NCBI GenBank assembly: GCA_947567585.1
Contig: CANONE010000012.1
Coordinates: 1 to 23,664, forward strand
DNA: 23,664 nucleotides
Source: an uncultured Clostridia bacterium
GTDB lineage: Bacteria; Bacillota; Clostridia; Oscillospirales; Acutalibacteraceae
Reading direction: 5' to 3'
A program made the position numbers and the translations under genes. Shown here in pieces: positions 1 to 7,610 of the stretch. How positions within the stretch are numbered: position 1 is the first letter of the stretch; every line of letters begins with the position of its first letter. The notes under the pieces are model-generated. The model made no database searches. It was given only the letters and a program-made list of their open reading frames with translations, and had not been told where the DNA came from.

Positions 1-292
<292 letters not shown>

Positions 293-458
293 ATGGTATC
301 TAATCATCTCTCGATGGTTAAATCTATCCTAGAGTCTCAATCGACTCAACGAAGCACTTGGCTTCTTTACAGATTTTTCAGGTTCTGTTCCTGTTTCCTT
401 CCGAGTACCGAGTATCTCTACTCAACCCTCAGAATTCACGGGTCTTCCTTCTTTCTCG

Positions 459-480
459 TTGTTTAATTTTCAAGGTCCTT
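459..480 (-). promoter_or_regulatory. Pre-16S leader motif (boxA-like, antitermination/processing)
   Basis: On the minus strand this reads GGACCTTGAAAATTAAACAA. It resembles the CTTTGAAAA-type boxA/leader motif found upstream of 16S genes in low-GC Gram-positives. It sits about 170 nt before the 16S start and downstream of the three promoters. The rest of 293-640 is pyrimidine-rich on the plus strand and shows no gene. An antitermination role is inferred from position and resemblance. Confidence 0.4.
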
Positions 481-644
481 TCTTCCTGTCCTTCTCGGGA
501 CAGTTTGCAGAGTTTCTTCGCTTCCTCTCGGCCGCGCTTTCCACAGAAATCCTTCTTCCCTTTCGCTCAAGAAATCTCTCAATCCCTCTCGCCTCTAGGC
601 TTCCCGGCTTCTTCTCCGCTTGCGCTCTCTTTCAGCGCTTGACT

Positions 645-674
645 ATCTTATCACATCTCTCCGACTTTGTCAAG
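645..674 (-). promoter_or_regulatory. rRNA operon promoter P3 (proximal)
   Basis: TTGACA (complement of 669-674) is followed by an extended -10, TGATAAGAT. Taking TAAGAT as the -10 gives an 18-nt spacer; taking ATAAGA gives 17. It is the promoter nearest the 16S gene, about 350 nt before the mature 5' end, and again has an A-rich tract upstream. Confidence 0.8.
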
Positions 675-735
675 GGCTTTTTTCGACTTTTTTCGAATCC
701 GCTTTCACTTCATCTTTTCTCAAAAGCGCTCAATC

Positions 736-764
736 ATTTTACCACATTCTCTTTGGCTTGTCAA
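736..764 (-). promoter_or_regulatory. rRNA operon promoter P2 (middle)
   Basis: TTGACA (complement of 759-764), a 17-nt spacer and TAAAAT (complement of 736-741), extended by TGG. The preceding minus-strand sequence is A-rich. It is about 94 bp from P1 and 90 bp from P3. Confidence 0.85.
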
Positions 765-829
765 GGGCTTTTTTGAATTTTTTCTAACTCCGCTTTCGCT
801 TGGTTAGCGTCTCTCTTGAGCGCTTGACT

Positions 830-858
830 ATGATACCACGCCCTCTCTAAAATGTCAA
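830..858 (-). promoter_or_regulatory. rRNA operon promoter P1 (distal)
   Basis: The -35 TTGACA is the complement of 853-858 and the -10 TATCAT the complement of 830-835, with a 17-nt spacer. The -10 is extended by TGG. A-rich sequence just upstream (on the minus strand) could act as an UP element. It is the furthest of three promoters from the 16S gene. Confidence 0.85.
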
Positions 859-970
859 CACCTTTTTTCGAGATTTTCCGACTTTTTTTCGCCCCTCTCT
901 TTTCTTTCAATATATTGTAGTATGGCGCTAATTTTTGCCATTATACAGAAAGCCTTCCTTCTATTTCCAG

Positions 971-997
971 GCATAGTTTGGCGGGAGCCGCGTAATA
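971..997 (+). promoter_or_regulatory. Possible forespore (sigma-G/F type) promoter of sleB
   Basis: GCATA at 971-975 and CGTAATA at 991-997, with a 15-nt spacer, resemble the G(C/T)ATA and CATAATA-type elements of forespore sigma factors (six of seven -10 positions). The site lies 28 nt before the start codon of a spore cortex hydrolase, a gene type expressed in the forespore in Bacillus. No convincing sigma-A promoter is visible here. This is a motif match plus context only. Confidence 0.35.
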
Positions 998-1024
998 TTA
1001 TGATATGGAAAGGGGGACAAGCGT

Positions 1025-1723
1025 ATGAAAATCGATCGAAAGAAAGCTTTTCTCTATTTTTGGCGGGGGCTGGTGGTGGTGCTGGTCAACGTAATGATCC
1101 TTTTGATGCTGCTGGGCGGCAGAGCCCGGGCGCTTTCAAAATATGGCTCTACGGGCGGAGAAGTTACGCAGATCCAGGAACGTCTGGCGGAGCTTGGGTA
1201 TAATCCCGGAAAAGCCGACGGCATTTTTGGCACGCAGACCAAGAACGCGGTCATTGCCTTTCAGCGGGACTATGGACTCTCTGACGACGGCATCGCGGGC
1301 CCTAAAACTTTGGAAGCTTTGGGACTTACCAGTTCCGGCGGTTCCGGCGGCGGGGAGTACGGCGGATTTTCCGAAGCCGACGTGCAGCTGCTGGCCTCTA
1401 TCATTTCCGCCGAATCCCGAGGGGAGCCCTACCAGGGACAGGTGGCGGTGGGCGCAGTGATCATGAACCGGATCGCGCATCCTTCCTTTCCCAATACGCT
1501 TGCCGGCGTTATTTACCAGGACGGCGCTTTCTCCTGCCTATACGACGGAGGCATAAACGCCCCTGTGGCGGACTCCGCCTATACGGCGGCCCGGGAAGCC
1601 ATCAACGGCAGCGACCCTACCGGCGGCGCGGTCTACTATTACAACCCGGCCAAAACCACAAACAAATGGATTTGGTCCCGCCAGGTCGTGGCCACTATCG
1701 GCGCTCACCGCTTTGCAATCTAA
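1025..1723 (+). CDS. sleB: Spore cortex-lytic enzyme, SleB-like peptidoglycan hydrolase
   Basis: A 232-aa exported hydrolase. Residues 8-36 form a hydrophobic signal/anchor ending in RARA. Residues 46-100 are a peptidoglycan-binding domain (QIQERLAELGY...ADGIFGTQT...AFQ). Residues 117-232 are the SleB/CwlJ hydrolase domain, with the expected catalytic glutamate E130 in ISAESRGE, then GAVIMNRI, and a YYYNPAKT...W block near the end. In SleB proteins this two-domain order gives a lytic transglycosylase that degrades spore cortex at germination. The start has AAAGGGGG 8 nt upstream. It is divergent from the rRNA operon and convergent with the kinase gene. No ypeB-like partner follows, so a SleB-family vegetative hydrolase is the main alternative. 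Confidence 0.88.
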   Translation: MKIDRKKAFLYFWRGLVVVLVNVMILLMLLGGRARALSKYGSTGGEVTQIQERLAELGYNPGKADGIFGTQTKNAVIAFQRDYGLSDDGIAGPKTLEALGLTSSGGSGGGEYGGFSEADVQLLASIISAESRGEPYQGQVAVGAVIMNRIAHPSFPNTLAGVIYQDGAFSCLYDGGINAPVADSAYTAAREAINGSDPTGGAVYYYNPAKTTNKWIWSRQVVATIGAHRFAI

Positions 1724-1770
1724 AATTCCCTATTCACAGCTTGCGAGCCCAGGCCCCGGATGGTGGTGCT

Positions 1771-2250
1771 TTAATAGGAGGGCGTGTACCATATATCCAT
1801 TTCAGCGGGGCTGGGCTGTTGAAACAGGCTTTGGAGCTTAGCCAGAAGGCCCTCGTCTACATAGTAGCTGGGGTCCTCCCCGGCCAGGACGGCGGCGTTG
1901 CGGCGGGCGATGTTCTCCCGCCACAGCTTATCCGGCACGTCTATATAGTGCCACTGGGTTATAACGCCCCGGGACCGGAAAAATTCCTCCGCCTCCCGCC
2001 TCCCTGCCTGGGTCCAGAAGCCCCAGTCCAGAATAATGTCGGTCCCCCCGGCGATGATTTCCAGCGCCTTGTCGAAAAAGTAGCTCTGAATCGCCTGGGT
2101 AATGCGGTCATGCTCTTCGCCCAAGGGGCCCATGCGCAGCGTAAGCTCGTCCACAGACAGCAGCACGGCGGGGGATTTTTCCATCAGGCTCCTGCAATAC
2201 CAGCTTTTTCCGCTGGCAATTTTCCCACAGATCAAAATGACCTTTGGCAC
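1771..2250 (-). CDS. P-loop kinase-like ATP-binding protein (AAA_33 type)
   Basis: A 159-aa small cytoplasmic P-loop protein. The N-terminus holds a Walker A motif, GKIASGKS (residues 9-16). An aspartate in LSVDE (about residues 31-35) and the hydrophobic IILDWGFW segment fit a metal- and nucleotide-binding core. ENIARRN resembles the LID-type arginines of small kinases related to AAA_33/zeta-toxin folds. The substrate cannot be told. The start is GTG, directly after the TAA of the thioesterase gene, with AAGGGAGG inside that gene's end, so the two are very probably one transcript with coupled translation. The C-terminus converges on sleB with 47 bp between. Confidence 0.75.
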   Translation of the reverse strand: MPKVILICGKIASGKSWYCRSLMEKSPAVLLSVDELTLRMGPLGEEHDRITQAIQSYFFDKALEIIAGGTDIILDWGFWTQAGRREAEEFFRSRGVITQWHYIDVPDKLWRENIARRNAAVLAGEDPSYYVDEGLLAKLQSLFQQPSPAEMDIWYTPSY

Positions 2251-2682
2251 TTACGTTTCCTCCCTTCCCAGATGCTCTTCTATGCGCTGGTGGTACTCTG
2301 GCAGCGCTTTTTTCAAAGAGACGGGCCTGCCGCTTTCATTGATAAAGCAGTGGGCGGTCCGGCCGTGGCAGCGGGGGGCGCCGGTGGCCTGGTCCCGGAC
2401 TTCATAATGAAAGGCAATGCGGGTTCCGGAATAGCTTTTGATCTCGATGAGAATCTCCACCGTGTCTCCAAAGCGGCACATGGCGTGATAATCGGCCTGT
2501 GCGCTCAGCACCGGGCTGACGATCCCCGCCGCTTCCAGGCCCTCATAAGAGAAGCCCCGCTCCCTCATAAAGTAGACCCTGGCCTCCTCAAACCACCGGA
2601 TATAGTTGGAGTGGTGGACACAGTCCATACGGTCGGTCTCGTAATAGTGGACAGGACGGACATAAATGGTAGAAAATGGCAT
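2251..2682 (-). CDS. Acyl-CoA thioesterase, YbgC/4-hydroxybenzoyl-CoA thioesterase family
   Basis: A 143-aa single hotdog-fold domain. The N-terminus has the family signature as YETDRMDCVHHSNYIRWFEEAR, with the usual catalytic Asp position in TDRMD. The middle has FGDTVEI and the end HCFINESGRPVSLKK. Members hydrolyse short- or aromatic-acyl-CoA thioesters in the cytoplasm; the substrate here is unknown. I chose the ATG at 2682 because GAGGTG lies 6 nt upstream. The GTG three codons earlier overlaps that ribosome-binding site and is less likely. It is first in a two-gene minus-strand operon with the P-loop kinase and is divergent from the dehydratase activase gene. Confidence 0.87.
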   Translation of the reverse strand: MPFSTIYVRPVHYYETDRMDCVHHSNYIRWFEEARVYFMRERGFSYEGLEAAGIVSPVLSAQADYHAMCRFGDTVEILIEIKSYSGTRIAFHYEVRDQATGAPRCHGRTAHCFINESGRPVSLKKALPEYHQRIEEHLGREET

Positions 2683-2743
2683 GAAAAACACCTCACATAA
2701 CAGCTGCGGGGCGCCTGTTTCAGCTTATCCCGGCGCGCCCTTT

Positions 2744-2782
2744 TAAAAAAAGCCGCGCGGGCGGGGAGATATCTCCGCCCGC
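2744..2782 (-). terminator. Terminator-like hairpin in the thioesterase leader
   Basis: On the minus strand GCGGGCGG...CCGCCCGC forms a GC-rich hairpin (2757-2782) with an inner GGAGATATCTCC palindrome and a 2-nt bulge. Five nucleotides later comes a run of seven T (complement of 2745-2751). It lies between the candidate promoter at 2794-2822 and the start codon at 2682, so the transcript would meet it almost at once. It could be an attenuator, a stabilising 5' stem, or a stop for stray transcription. Confidence 0.45.
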
Positions 2783-2793
2783 CTATCAATATA

Positions 2794-2822
2794 ATAATAC
2801 CACATCCCCGGCAAAAAATCCA
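2794..2822 (-). promoter_or_regulatory. Candidate promoter of thioesterase-kinase operon
   Basis: On the minus strand TGGATT (complement of 2817-2822), a 17-nt spacer and TATTAT (complement of 2794-2799), extended by TGG. The -35 is poor and the extended -10 good. The predicted start falls near 2787, just before the GC-rich hairpin. Confidence 0.45.
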
Positions 2823-2905
2823 GAGATTTGTTCCAGGCGAAACCCATAGTGCTTTTTATTAAAAAAATCAACAGATATCCACCATATATTGTTATTTCAA
2901 GCGTG

Positions 2906-2934
2906 TTGATTTTTTGGTCGAAAAATGTTATCAT
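2906..2934 (+). promoter_or_regulatory. Promoter of the dehydratase activase gene
   Basis: TTGATT at 2906-2911, a 17-nt spacer and TATCAT at 2929-2934 with an extended TGT. Predicted transcription start is near 2941, giving a 5' leader of about 158 nt. An inverted repeat (AAAAAATCAAC at 2862-2872 and GTTGATTTTTT at 2905-2915) covers the -35 box and may bind a regulator. Confidence 0.65.
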
Positions 2935-2940
2935 TTGCAC

Positions 2941-3098
2941 AGTAAATCAAGCGCGGCAAGGGAAACAAGAGGCGGCAGAGCGCGGGGCGGCGCTTCCCGG
3001 ATACCCGGCAAAGTCAACGCGCAGAGGCCGTCCTGCGCCGGCTGGGGGCGAAAAGCGCCTAGCGGCCTTACTTAAGGAAAGGAAGTTTTGCCTAAGCC
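2941..3098 (+). other. GC-rich structured 5' leader, no recognised riboswitch
   Basis: About 158 nt lie between the predicted transcription start and the ATG. The segment 3027-3068 can fold on itself (GGCCG with CGGCC outside, GGCGAAAAGCGCC inside). I see no B12 box, T-box or other riboswitch signature. The purine-rich AAGGAAAGGAAG ends 13 nt before the ATG, which is long for a ribosome-binding site. Confidence 0.4.
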
Positions 3099-6008
3099 AT
3101 GAGAATCGGTTTGGATGTAGGCTCCACCACTCTAAAGTGTGTGGTCTATCAGGGGGACGTCCCTGTGTTTCAAGAATACGAGCGGCACTTTTCTCAGATT
3201 GCCGAAAAAGCGTCGGACATGCTGGGCCGGGTAATGGAAAAGTTCCCGGGGGAAAAAACGGCCTTTCTCTGCGTGTCCGGCTCGGCGGGCATGGGCCTGG
3301 CGGAGGACCTGGGGATTCCCTTTGTTCAGGAGGTCTTCGCCACCCGCACGGCGGTAAAAAGGTATTGCCCCCAGGCGGACGTGGTCATTGAGCTGGGGGG
3401 CGAGGACGCCAAGATCCTGTTTTTGTCCGGAACCATGGAGGTGCGCATGAACGGCTCCTGCGCCGGGGGTACCGGGGCGTTCATTGACCAGATGGCTACC
3501 CTTTTAGACACCACCCCCGGGAACCTGGACCGGATCGCGGGAGAGAGCCGGCGCACCTACAGCATCGCCTCCCGCTGCGGGGTGTTCGCCAAGTCCGACA
3601 TCCAGGCGCTCCTTAATCAGGGGGCCCAAAAGGACGATATAGCGGCCAGCATTCTTTTAGCGGTGGTCAACCAAACCATCGCCGGGCTGGCCCAGGGCCG
3701 GGAGATTGCCGGGCAGGTGGTATATCTGGGGGGGCCGCTGACCTTTTTGCCCCAGCTGAGAAAATCCTTTGACAGCGTGCTGGGGGTGGAGGGGCTCTGT
3801 CCGGAGCATTCCCTCTACTATGTAGCCGCTGGCGCGGCCCTTTCTGAAGACAGCCGGGAGCTGGATCTTTTGGAGACCACGGAAAAAATCCGGAACTACA
3901 GCTCCAGCCACCGCTATCAAAGCGGCGAGTCTCTGTTTGCCAGTGTCGAGGAATACCAGGCGTTCACCACCCGCCATCAGCGGGACAGTGTACCCACCGG
4001 GGCCCCCCTGGGAGAGGACGGGGCCGCCTATGTGGGGATTGACGCTGGGTCTACTACCCTCAAGGCGGTGGTTATCAATAGCAGAGAAGAGATCGTCGTT
4101 TCCCGGTATTTGTCCAATAATGGCAACCCAGTACCCTTGGTCCTGGAATTTCTAAAGGATATTTATAAGGATTATCCCGGCATTCGGATTTTGGGAGCGG
4201 CCTCCACCGGTTATGGGGAGGAGATTATCAAAAGCGCCTTTGGGCTGGACTACGGGGTGGTGGAGACCATCGCTCACTTTACCGCCGCCAGGAAATTCCA
4301 GCCGGAGGTAGACTTTATCATCGACATTGGCGGCCAGGATATCAAGTGCTTTAAAATTAAGGACGGGGCCATTGACAATATCTTCCTCAACGAAGCCTGT
4401 TCCTCCGGCTGCGGCTCCTTTTTGCAGACCTTTGCCGGGGCCTTGGGCTACAACATGCACGACTTCGCCCAAGAGGGGCTGTTCGCCAAGGATCCGGTGG
4501 ATCTGGGCTCCCGCTGCACAGTGTTTATGAATTCCTCTGTAAAGCAGGCTCAGAAGGACGGGGCTACCCTGGGAAGCATTTCCGCCGGCCTCTCCATCAG
4601 CGTGGTAAAAAACGCCCTGTATAAGGTCATCCGGGTAACGGACGCCAAAAGCTTGGGGCGGCACATTGTGGTGCAGGGGGGCACCTTCCTGAACGACGCG
4701 GTGCTGCGGGCCTTTGAAAAGGAGATCGGGCAGAACGTCACCCGGCCTTCCGCGGCAGGGCTGATGGGCGCTTTCGGCGCGGCCCTGTACGCCAAGGAGC
4801 GCAAAGCCGGAGACGGCGCCCCCAGCGGCATTGCAAAGCCGGGGGATCTGGAAAGCTTCAGCCACCAGGTGAAGTCTATCACCTGCAGTGGATGCCAGAA
4901 CCACTGCCGCCTGACGGTGAACACTTTCTCGGGCGGGACCCGGTACATTGCCGGCAACCGCTGCGACAAGCCCCTGCGAAAGCAGAGCCCCACGGCGGCA
5001 TACAATTTATATGATTATAAAAAGGAGCTGTTGGCCTCTTACCAGTCCCACGCCGGAAGGAGAGGGACTATCGGCATCCCCATGGGGCTGAACCTCTTCG
5101 AGCTGTATCCCTTCTGGCACACCTTCTTTACCACTTTGGGTTTTGGCGTCCTACGCTCCCCGGAGTCGGACCGGCAGCTGTACTTTAAGGGTCAGCACAC
5201 CATCCCCTCGGACACCGTGTGCTATCCGGCCAAGCTGATGCACGGCCACATAGAGGCCCTGCTGGAAAGGAAGCCGGACGCCATCTTCTATCCCTGTATG
5301 AGCTACAATTTCGACGAGCACAAGGGCGACAACCACTACAACTGCCCTGTAGTGGCCTACTACCCCGAGGTGCTGGATGCCAATGTCACGGCTCTCTCGG
5401 AAACAAAGTTTATATACGACTACGTGGGGCCCCACCGCAAAAAGGATTTTCCCAAAAAAATGGCGGCGATTCTGGAAAAGTATTTCCCGGGAATTCCCCT
5501 GCGGGAGGTTAAGGCGGCGGCTGCGGCGGCTTACAAGGAATACGAAGCCCATATGAACCGGATACGGCGAAAGGGCGAGGAATTCTTAGCCTACGCCAAA
5601 GAGAAGGATCTGCCGGTGATCGTCCTGTCCGGCCGGCCCTACCACCTGGACCCGGAAATCAACCACGGCATTGACAAGCTTATCTGCGAGTGCGGAGCCG
5701 TGCTGGTGACAGAGGATTCCGTCAGCCACCTGGTGGAGAAATTCCCCACCACTGTTTTGAACCAGTGGACCTACCACGCCCGCCTGTACGCCGCCGCCAA
5801 GCTGGTGGCCCAAAGCGGCGATCCGAAACTGAACCTGGTGCAGCTGGTCAGCTTCGGCTGCGGCGTGGACGCCATTACCGGCGACGAGGTCCGCTCCATT
5901 TTAGAGGCCGGCGGCCGCATCTACACCCAAATCAAAATCGACGAAATCACCAACCTGGGCGCCGTCCGCATCCGCCTGCGGAGCTTGTTTGCTGCTCTGG
6001 GACTCTAA
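3099..6008 (+). CDS. 2-hydroxyacyl-CoA dehydratase activase, two BadF/BcrA ATPase domains plus DUF2229
   Basis: A 969-aa cytoplasmic protein. Residues 1-255 and 311-570 are two ASKHA ATPase domains of the BadF/BadG/BcrA/BcrD family, each starting with a phosphate-binding loop (GLDVGSTTLK, GIDAGSTTLK). Candidate Fe-S cysteines are C121 (NGSCAGGTG) and C160 in domain 1, and C434, C438 and C473 in domain 2. A cysteine cluster C596-x2-C599-x3-C603 with C622 follows, then a DUF2229-type region to the end. Known activases use ATP to drive one-electron transfer into 2-hydroxyacyl-CoA dehydratases; the substrate here is unknown. An in-frame TAA just upstream fixes the ATG. In many Clostridia this chain continues into the dehydratase-like part, which here is a separate gene 302 bp downstream. 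Confidence 0.9.
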   Translation: MRIGLDVGSTTLKCVVYQGDVPVFQEYERHFSQIAEKASDMLGRVMEKFPGEKTAFLCVSGSAGMGLAEDLGIPFVQEVFATRTAVKRYCPQADVVIELGGEDAKILFLSGTMEVRMNGSCAGGTGAFIDQMATLLDTTPGNLDRIAGESRRTYSIASRCGVFAKSDIQALLNQGAQKDDIAASILLAVVNQTIAGLAQGREIAGQVVYLGGPLTFLPQLRKSFDSVLGVEGLCPEHSLYYVAAGAALSEDSRELDLLETTEKIRNYSSSHRYQSGESLFASVEEYQAFTTRHQRDSVPTGAPLGEDGAAYVGIDAGSTTLKAVVINSREEIVVSRYLSNNGNPVPLVLEFLKDIYKDYPGIRILGAASTGYGEEIIKSAFGLDYGVVETIAHFTAARKFQPEVDFIIDIGGQDIKCFKIKDGAIDNIFLNEACSSGCGSFLQTFAGALGYNMHDFAQEGLFAKDPVDLGSRCTVFMNSSVKQAQKDGATLGSISAGLSISVVKNALYKVIRVTDAKSLGRHIVVQGGTFLNDAVLRAFEKEIGQNVTRPSAAGLMGAFGAALYAKERKAGDGAPSGIAKPGDLESFSHQVKSITCSGCQNHCRLTVNTFSGGTRYIAGNRCDKPLRKQSPTAAYNLYDYKKELLASYQSHAGRRGTIGIPMGLNLFELYPFWHTFFTTLGFGVLRSPESDRQLYFKGQHTIPSDTVCYPAKLMHGHIEALLERKPDAIFYPCMSYNFDEHKGDNHYNCPVVAYYPEVLDANVTALSETKFIYDYVGPHRKKDFPKKMAAILEKYFPGIPLREVKAAAAAAYKEYEAHMNRIRRKGEEFLAYAKEKDLPVIVLSGRPYHLDPEINHGIDKLICECGAVLVTEDSVSHLVEKFPTTVLNQWTYHARLYAAAKLVAQSGDPKLNLVQLVSFGCGVDAITGDEVRSILEAGGRIYTQIKIDEITNLGAVRIRLRSLFAALGL

Positions 6009-6070
6009 GGCCGCGGGGGCTTTACCCCCGCACCCCCACAACCTTTGAAAAGGTTGACGAAACTTTTACG
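6009..6070 (+). repeat. Dispersed intergenic repeat B, copy 1
   Basis: It begins directly after the TAA of the activase gene. Hairpin one is GCGGGGG/CCCCCGC (6013-6031). Hairpin two is AACCTTT/AAAGGTT (6040-6055). The conserved tail GACGAAACTTTTACG follows. Related copies lie at 7811-7868 and 11681-11740 (both inverted) and at 20133-20195 (same orientation). Hairpin sequences change between copies while pairing is kept. Confidence 0.8.
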
Positions 6071-6214
6071 CCGATTTTGTCGGGTCTGTGCCGGGGGCTT
6101 TATGGGCGGAGCCGCAGGCTCCCACTAGGGTAGAAGTGAGCGAAGGGCGCTTTCTGCAGGTGTAGAGGCGAACGGTTCAAAAAAATAAAAACGTCAAACA
6201 TTGCGCGGTCCAGG

Positions 6215-6261
6215 GGCGGGGAAGATTGCCAGTGGCAATCGTTCTGACCCGACCGAGTCGG
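6215..6261 (+). repeat. Dispersed hairpin repeat A, copy 1
   Basis: Core hairpin GATTGCC-AGT-GGCAATC (6224-6240), then GTTCTGACCCGACCGAG and a second small hairpin CCGAC/GTCGG. Compared with copies at 7574-7590 and 9993-10015, the stem bases TG/CA become CC/GG, a compensatory change that keeps pairing. The stretch 6262-6300 also shares CGCCCCAAGGTCTTAAA with 7860-7877. Nothing coding is supported in 6009-6310. Confidence 0.78.
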
Positions 6262-6310
6262 CAGACGAGACCGACGCCCCAAGGTCTTAAAGGGCTGGAA
6301 GGAGACACAT

Positions 6311-7555
6311 ATGGCAGATAATGGGAACCGGGTGGAGTTTACCCGGGAGATGAAGGATGAATATACGATACTGACGCCCAATATGGCGCCCATTCACTTT
6401 GAGCTGATTAAGAATGTGCTTAACAGCTTTGGGTATCATTTGGATCTTTTGAAGACAACGGGGCGGGAAATTGTGGACGAGGGGCTCAAGTATGTCCACA
6501 ACGACACCTGCTATCCGGCGCTTTTGTCCATTGGGCAGCTGATGCACGCTTTGCACAGCGGGAAATATGACCTGCGCAAGGTGGCGCTGATTATGACCCA
6601 GACCGGCGGCGGGTGCCGGGCCAGCAACTACATCCACCTGCTGCGAAAGGCTCTGAAAAAGGACGGGCTGGACTACATACCGGTGATTTCCCTGAACCTT
6701 TCCGGTCTGGAAAGCAACAGCGGCTTTAAGATGACGCTGCCCATGCTCCGCCGGGCTATTGCGGCCTTAACCTACGGCGACCTTTTGATGCTGCTGAAAA
6801 ACCAGACTAAACCCTATGAGGACAGCCCAGGGGAAAGCGACCGGCTGGTGCAGGATTGGATCGAGACCCTTACCGGTCTTTTTGAGAAAGGGAAAGCCTT
6901 TACCCAGCGGGAGGTTCGGGCTTATTTTGACGAGATTGCCCGGTCCTTTGCCAGTATACCCGTCCATCTCACCGCCAAGACTAAGGTGGGAATTGTGGGA
7001 GAGATCTACGTGAAATATTCCGCCCTGGCCAACAATGGTTTGGAGGATTTTCTGTTCCAGCAGGGCTGCGAGGTAATGGTGCCGGGAATTATGGGCTTTA
7101 TGATCTTCAAGGTGGACAACCGCCTGGAGGACATTGCCTTATACGGCGGGAGCCCAGCCAAAAAGCAGCTTTGCACCATGCTGAAATGGTACTTTACCAA
7201 GTTTGAGACCGATCTTATCGACTCAGTGAAAAAATACCCCCAGTTCACGCCCCCCGCGTCCTATGCCCACCTGAAAGAGCTGGCTGGAAAAGTCATCGGC
7301 TATGGCTGCAAAATGGGCGAGGGCTGGCTGCTGACCGCCGAGATGATGGAGCTAATAGAAAGCGGCTACGAAAACGTAGTCTGCACCCAGCCCTTTGGGT
7401 GCCTGCCCAACCACATTGTAGGCAAGGGCATGATCCGCAAAGTAAAGAACGTCTGCCCCGCCGCCAACATCGTCCCCATCGACTACGACCCCAGCGCCAC
7501 CCGCGTCAACCAAGAAAACCGCATCAAACTCATGCTCTCCGTGGCAGGAGCGTGA
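6311..7555 (+). CDS. 2-hydroxyacyl-CoA dehydratase-like subunit (HgdB/BcrC family region)
   Basis: A 414-aa cytoplasmic protein resembling the C-terminal part of long activase-dehydratase chains. Conserved blocks are TREMKDEYTILTPNMAPIHFE near the N-terminus, YVHNDTCYPA (C67), TQTGGGCRASNY (C102), GYGCKMGEGW (C333) and CTQPFGCLPNH (C358, C364). These cysteines could hold a [4Fe-4S] cluster as in 2-hydroxyacyl-CoA dehydratases. The start is an ATG with GGAAGGAG 6 nt upstream. With the 969-aa activase it gives about 1,383 residues, close to the fused form, so the two probably work together. No CoA-transferase or acyl-CoA dehydrogenase lies nearby to reveal the substrate. The final codons GGA GCG TGA fall in a repeated GGAGCGTGACG sequence. 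Confidence 0.85.
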   Translation: MADNGNRVEFTREMKDEYTILTPNMAPIHFELIKNVLNSFGYHLDLLKTTGREIVDEGLKYVHNDTCYPALLSIGQLMHALHSGKYDLRKVALIMTQTGGGCRASNYIHLLRKALKKDGLDYIPVISLNLSGLESNSGFKMTLPMLRRAIAALTYGDLLMLLKNQTKPYEDSPGESDRLVQDWIETLTGLFEKGKAFTQREVRAYFDEIARSFASIPVHLTAKTKVGIVGEIYVKYSALANNGLEDFLFQQGCEVMVPGIMGFMIFKVDNRLEDIALYGGSPAKKQLCTMLKWYFTKFETDLIDSVKKYPQFTPPASYAHLKELAGKVIGYGCKMGEGWLLTAEMMELIESGYENVVCTQPFGCLPNHIVGKGMIRKVKNVCPAANIVPIDYDPSATRVNQENRIKLMLSVAGA

Positions 7556-7563
7556 CGGCAGCG

Positions 7564-7610
7564 TGACGGGGAAGATCCCCAGTGGGGATCGTTCTGACCC
7601 GACCGAGCCG
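7564..7610 (+). repeat. Dispersed hairpin repeat A, copy 2
   Basis: Hairpin GATCCCC-AGT-GGGGATC at 7574-7590 followed by GTTCTGACCCGACCGAG, the same tail as copy 1. It starts 9 nt after the dehydratase stop codon and runs into repeat C at 7611. The CGTGACGGG lead-in matches the lead-in of copy 3. Confidence 0.82.

Larger units (their letters stand above)
637..860 (-). repeat. Tandem promoter-bearing repeat upstream of rRNA operon
   Basis: Three related units of about 90-94 bp lie in tandem. Read on the minus strand, each has A-rich stretches (AAAAAAG-type), then TTGACA, a 17-18 nt spacer, an extended -10, and a near-identical AGTCAAGCGCT-like box just downstream of the -10. Two units also share a GAAAGCGGA block. 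The layout suggests local duplication of a promoter cassette. No protein-coding sequence is supported across 293-1024. Confidence 0.75.

Noticed and set aside
358..776. Overlapping plus-strand open frames of 94 and 105 codons in the rRNA leader
   Set aside because: Composition is Phe/Ser/Leu-rich from the pyrimidine-rich strand of the rRNA promoter/leader region, with no ribosome-binding site. Not coding.
1666..2700. Long open frame on the plus strand opposite the thioesterase and kinase genes
   Set aside because: Its translation is low-similarity and Pro/Gly/His-rich, and the opposite strand has two clear families with ribosome-binding sites. It is an antisense shadow of GC-rich coding DNA.
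2941..3098. Cobalamin or other riboswitch in the activase leader
   Set aside because: The leader is GC-rich and foldable, but no conserved box of a known riboswitch class could be found by eye.
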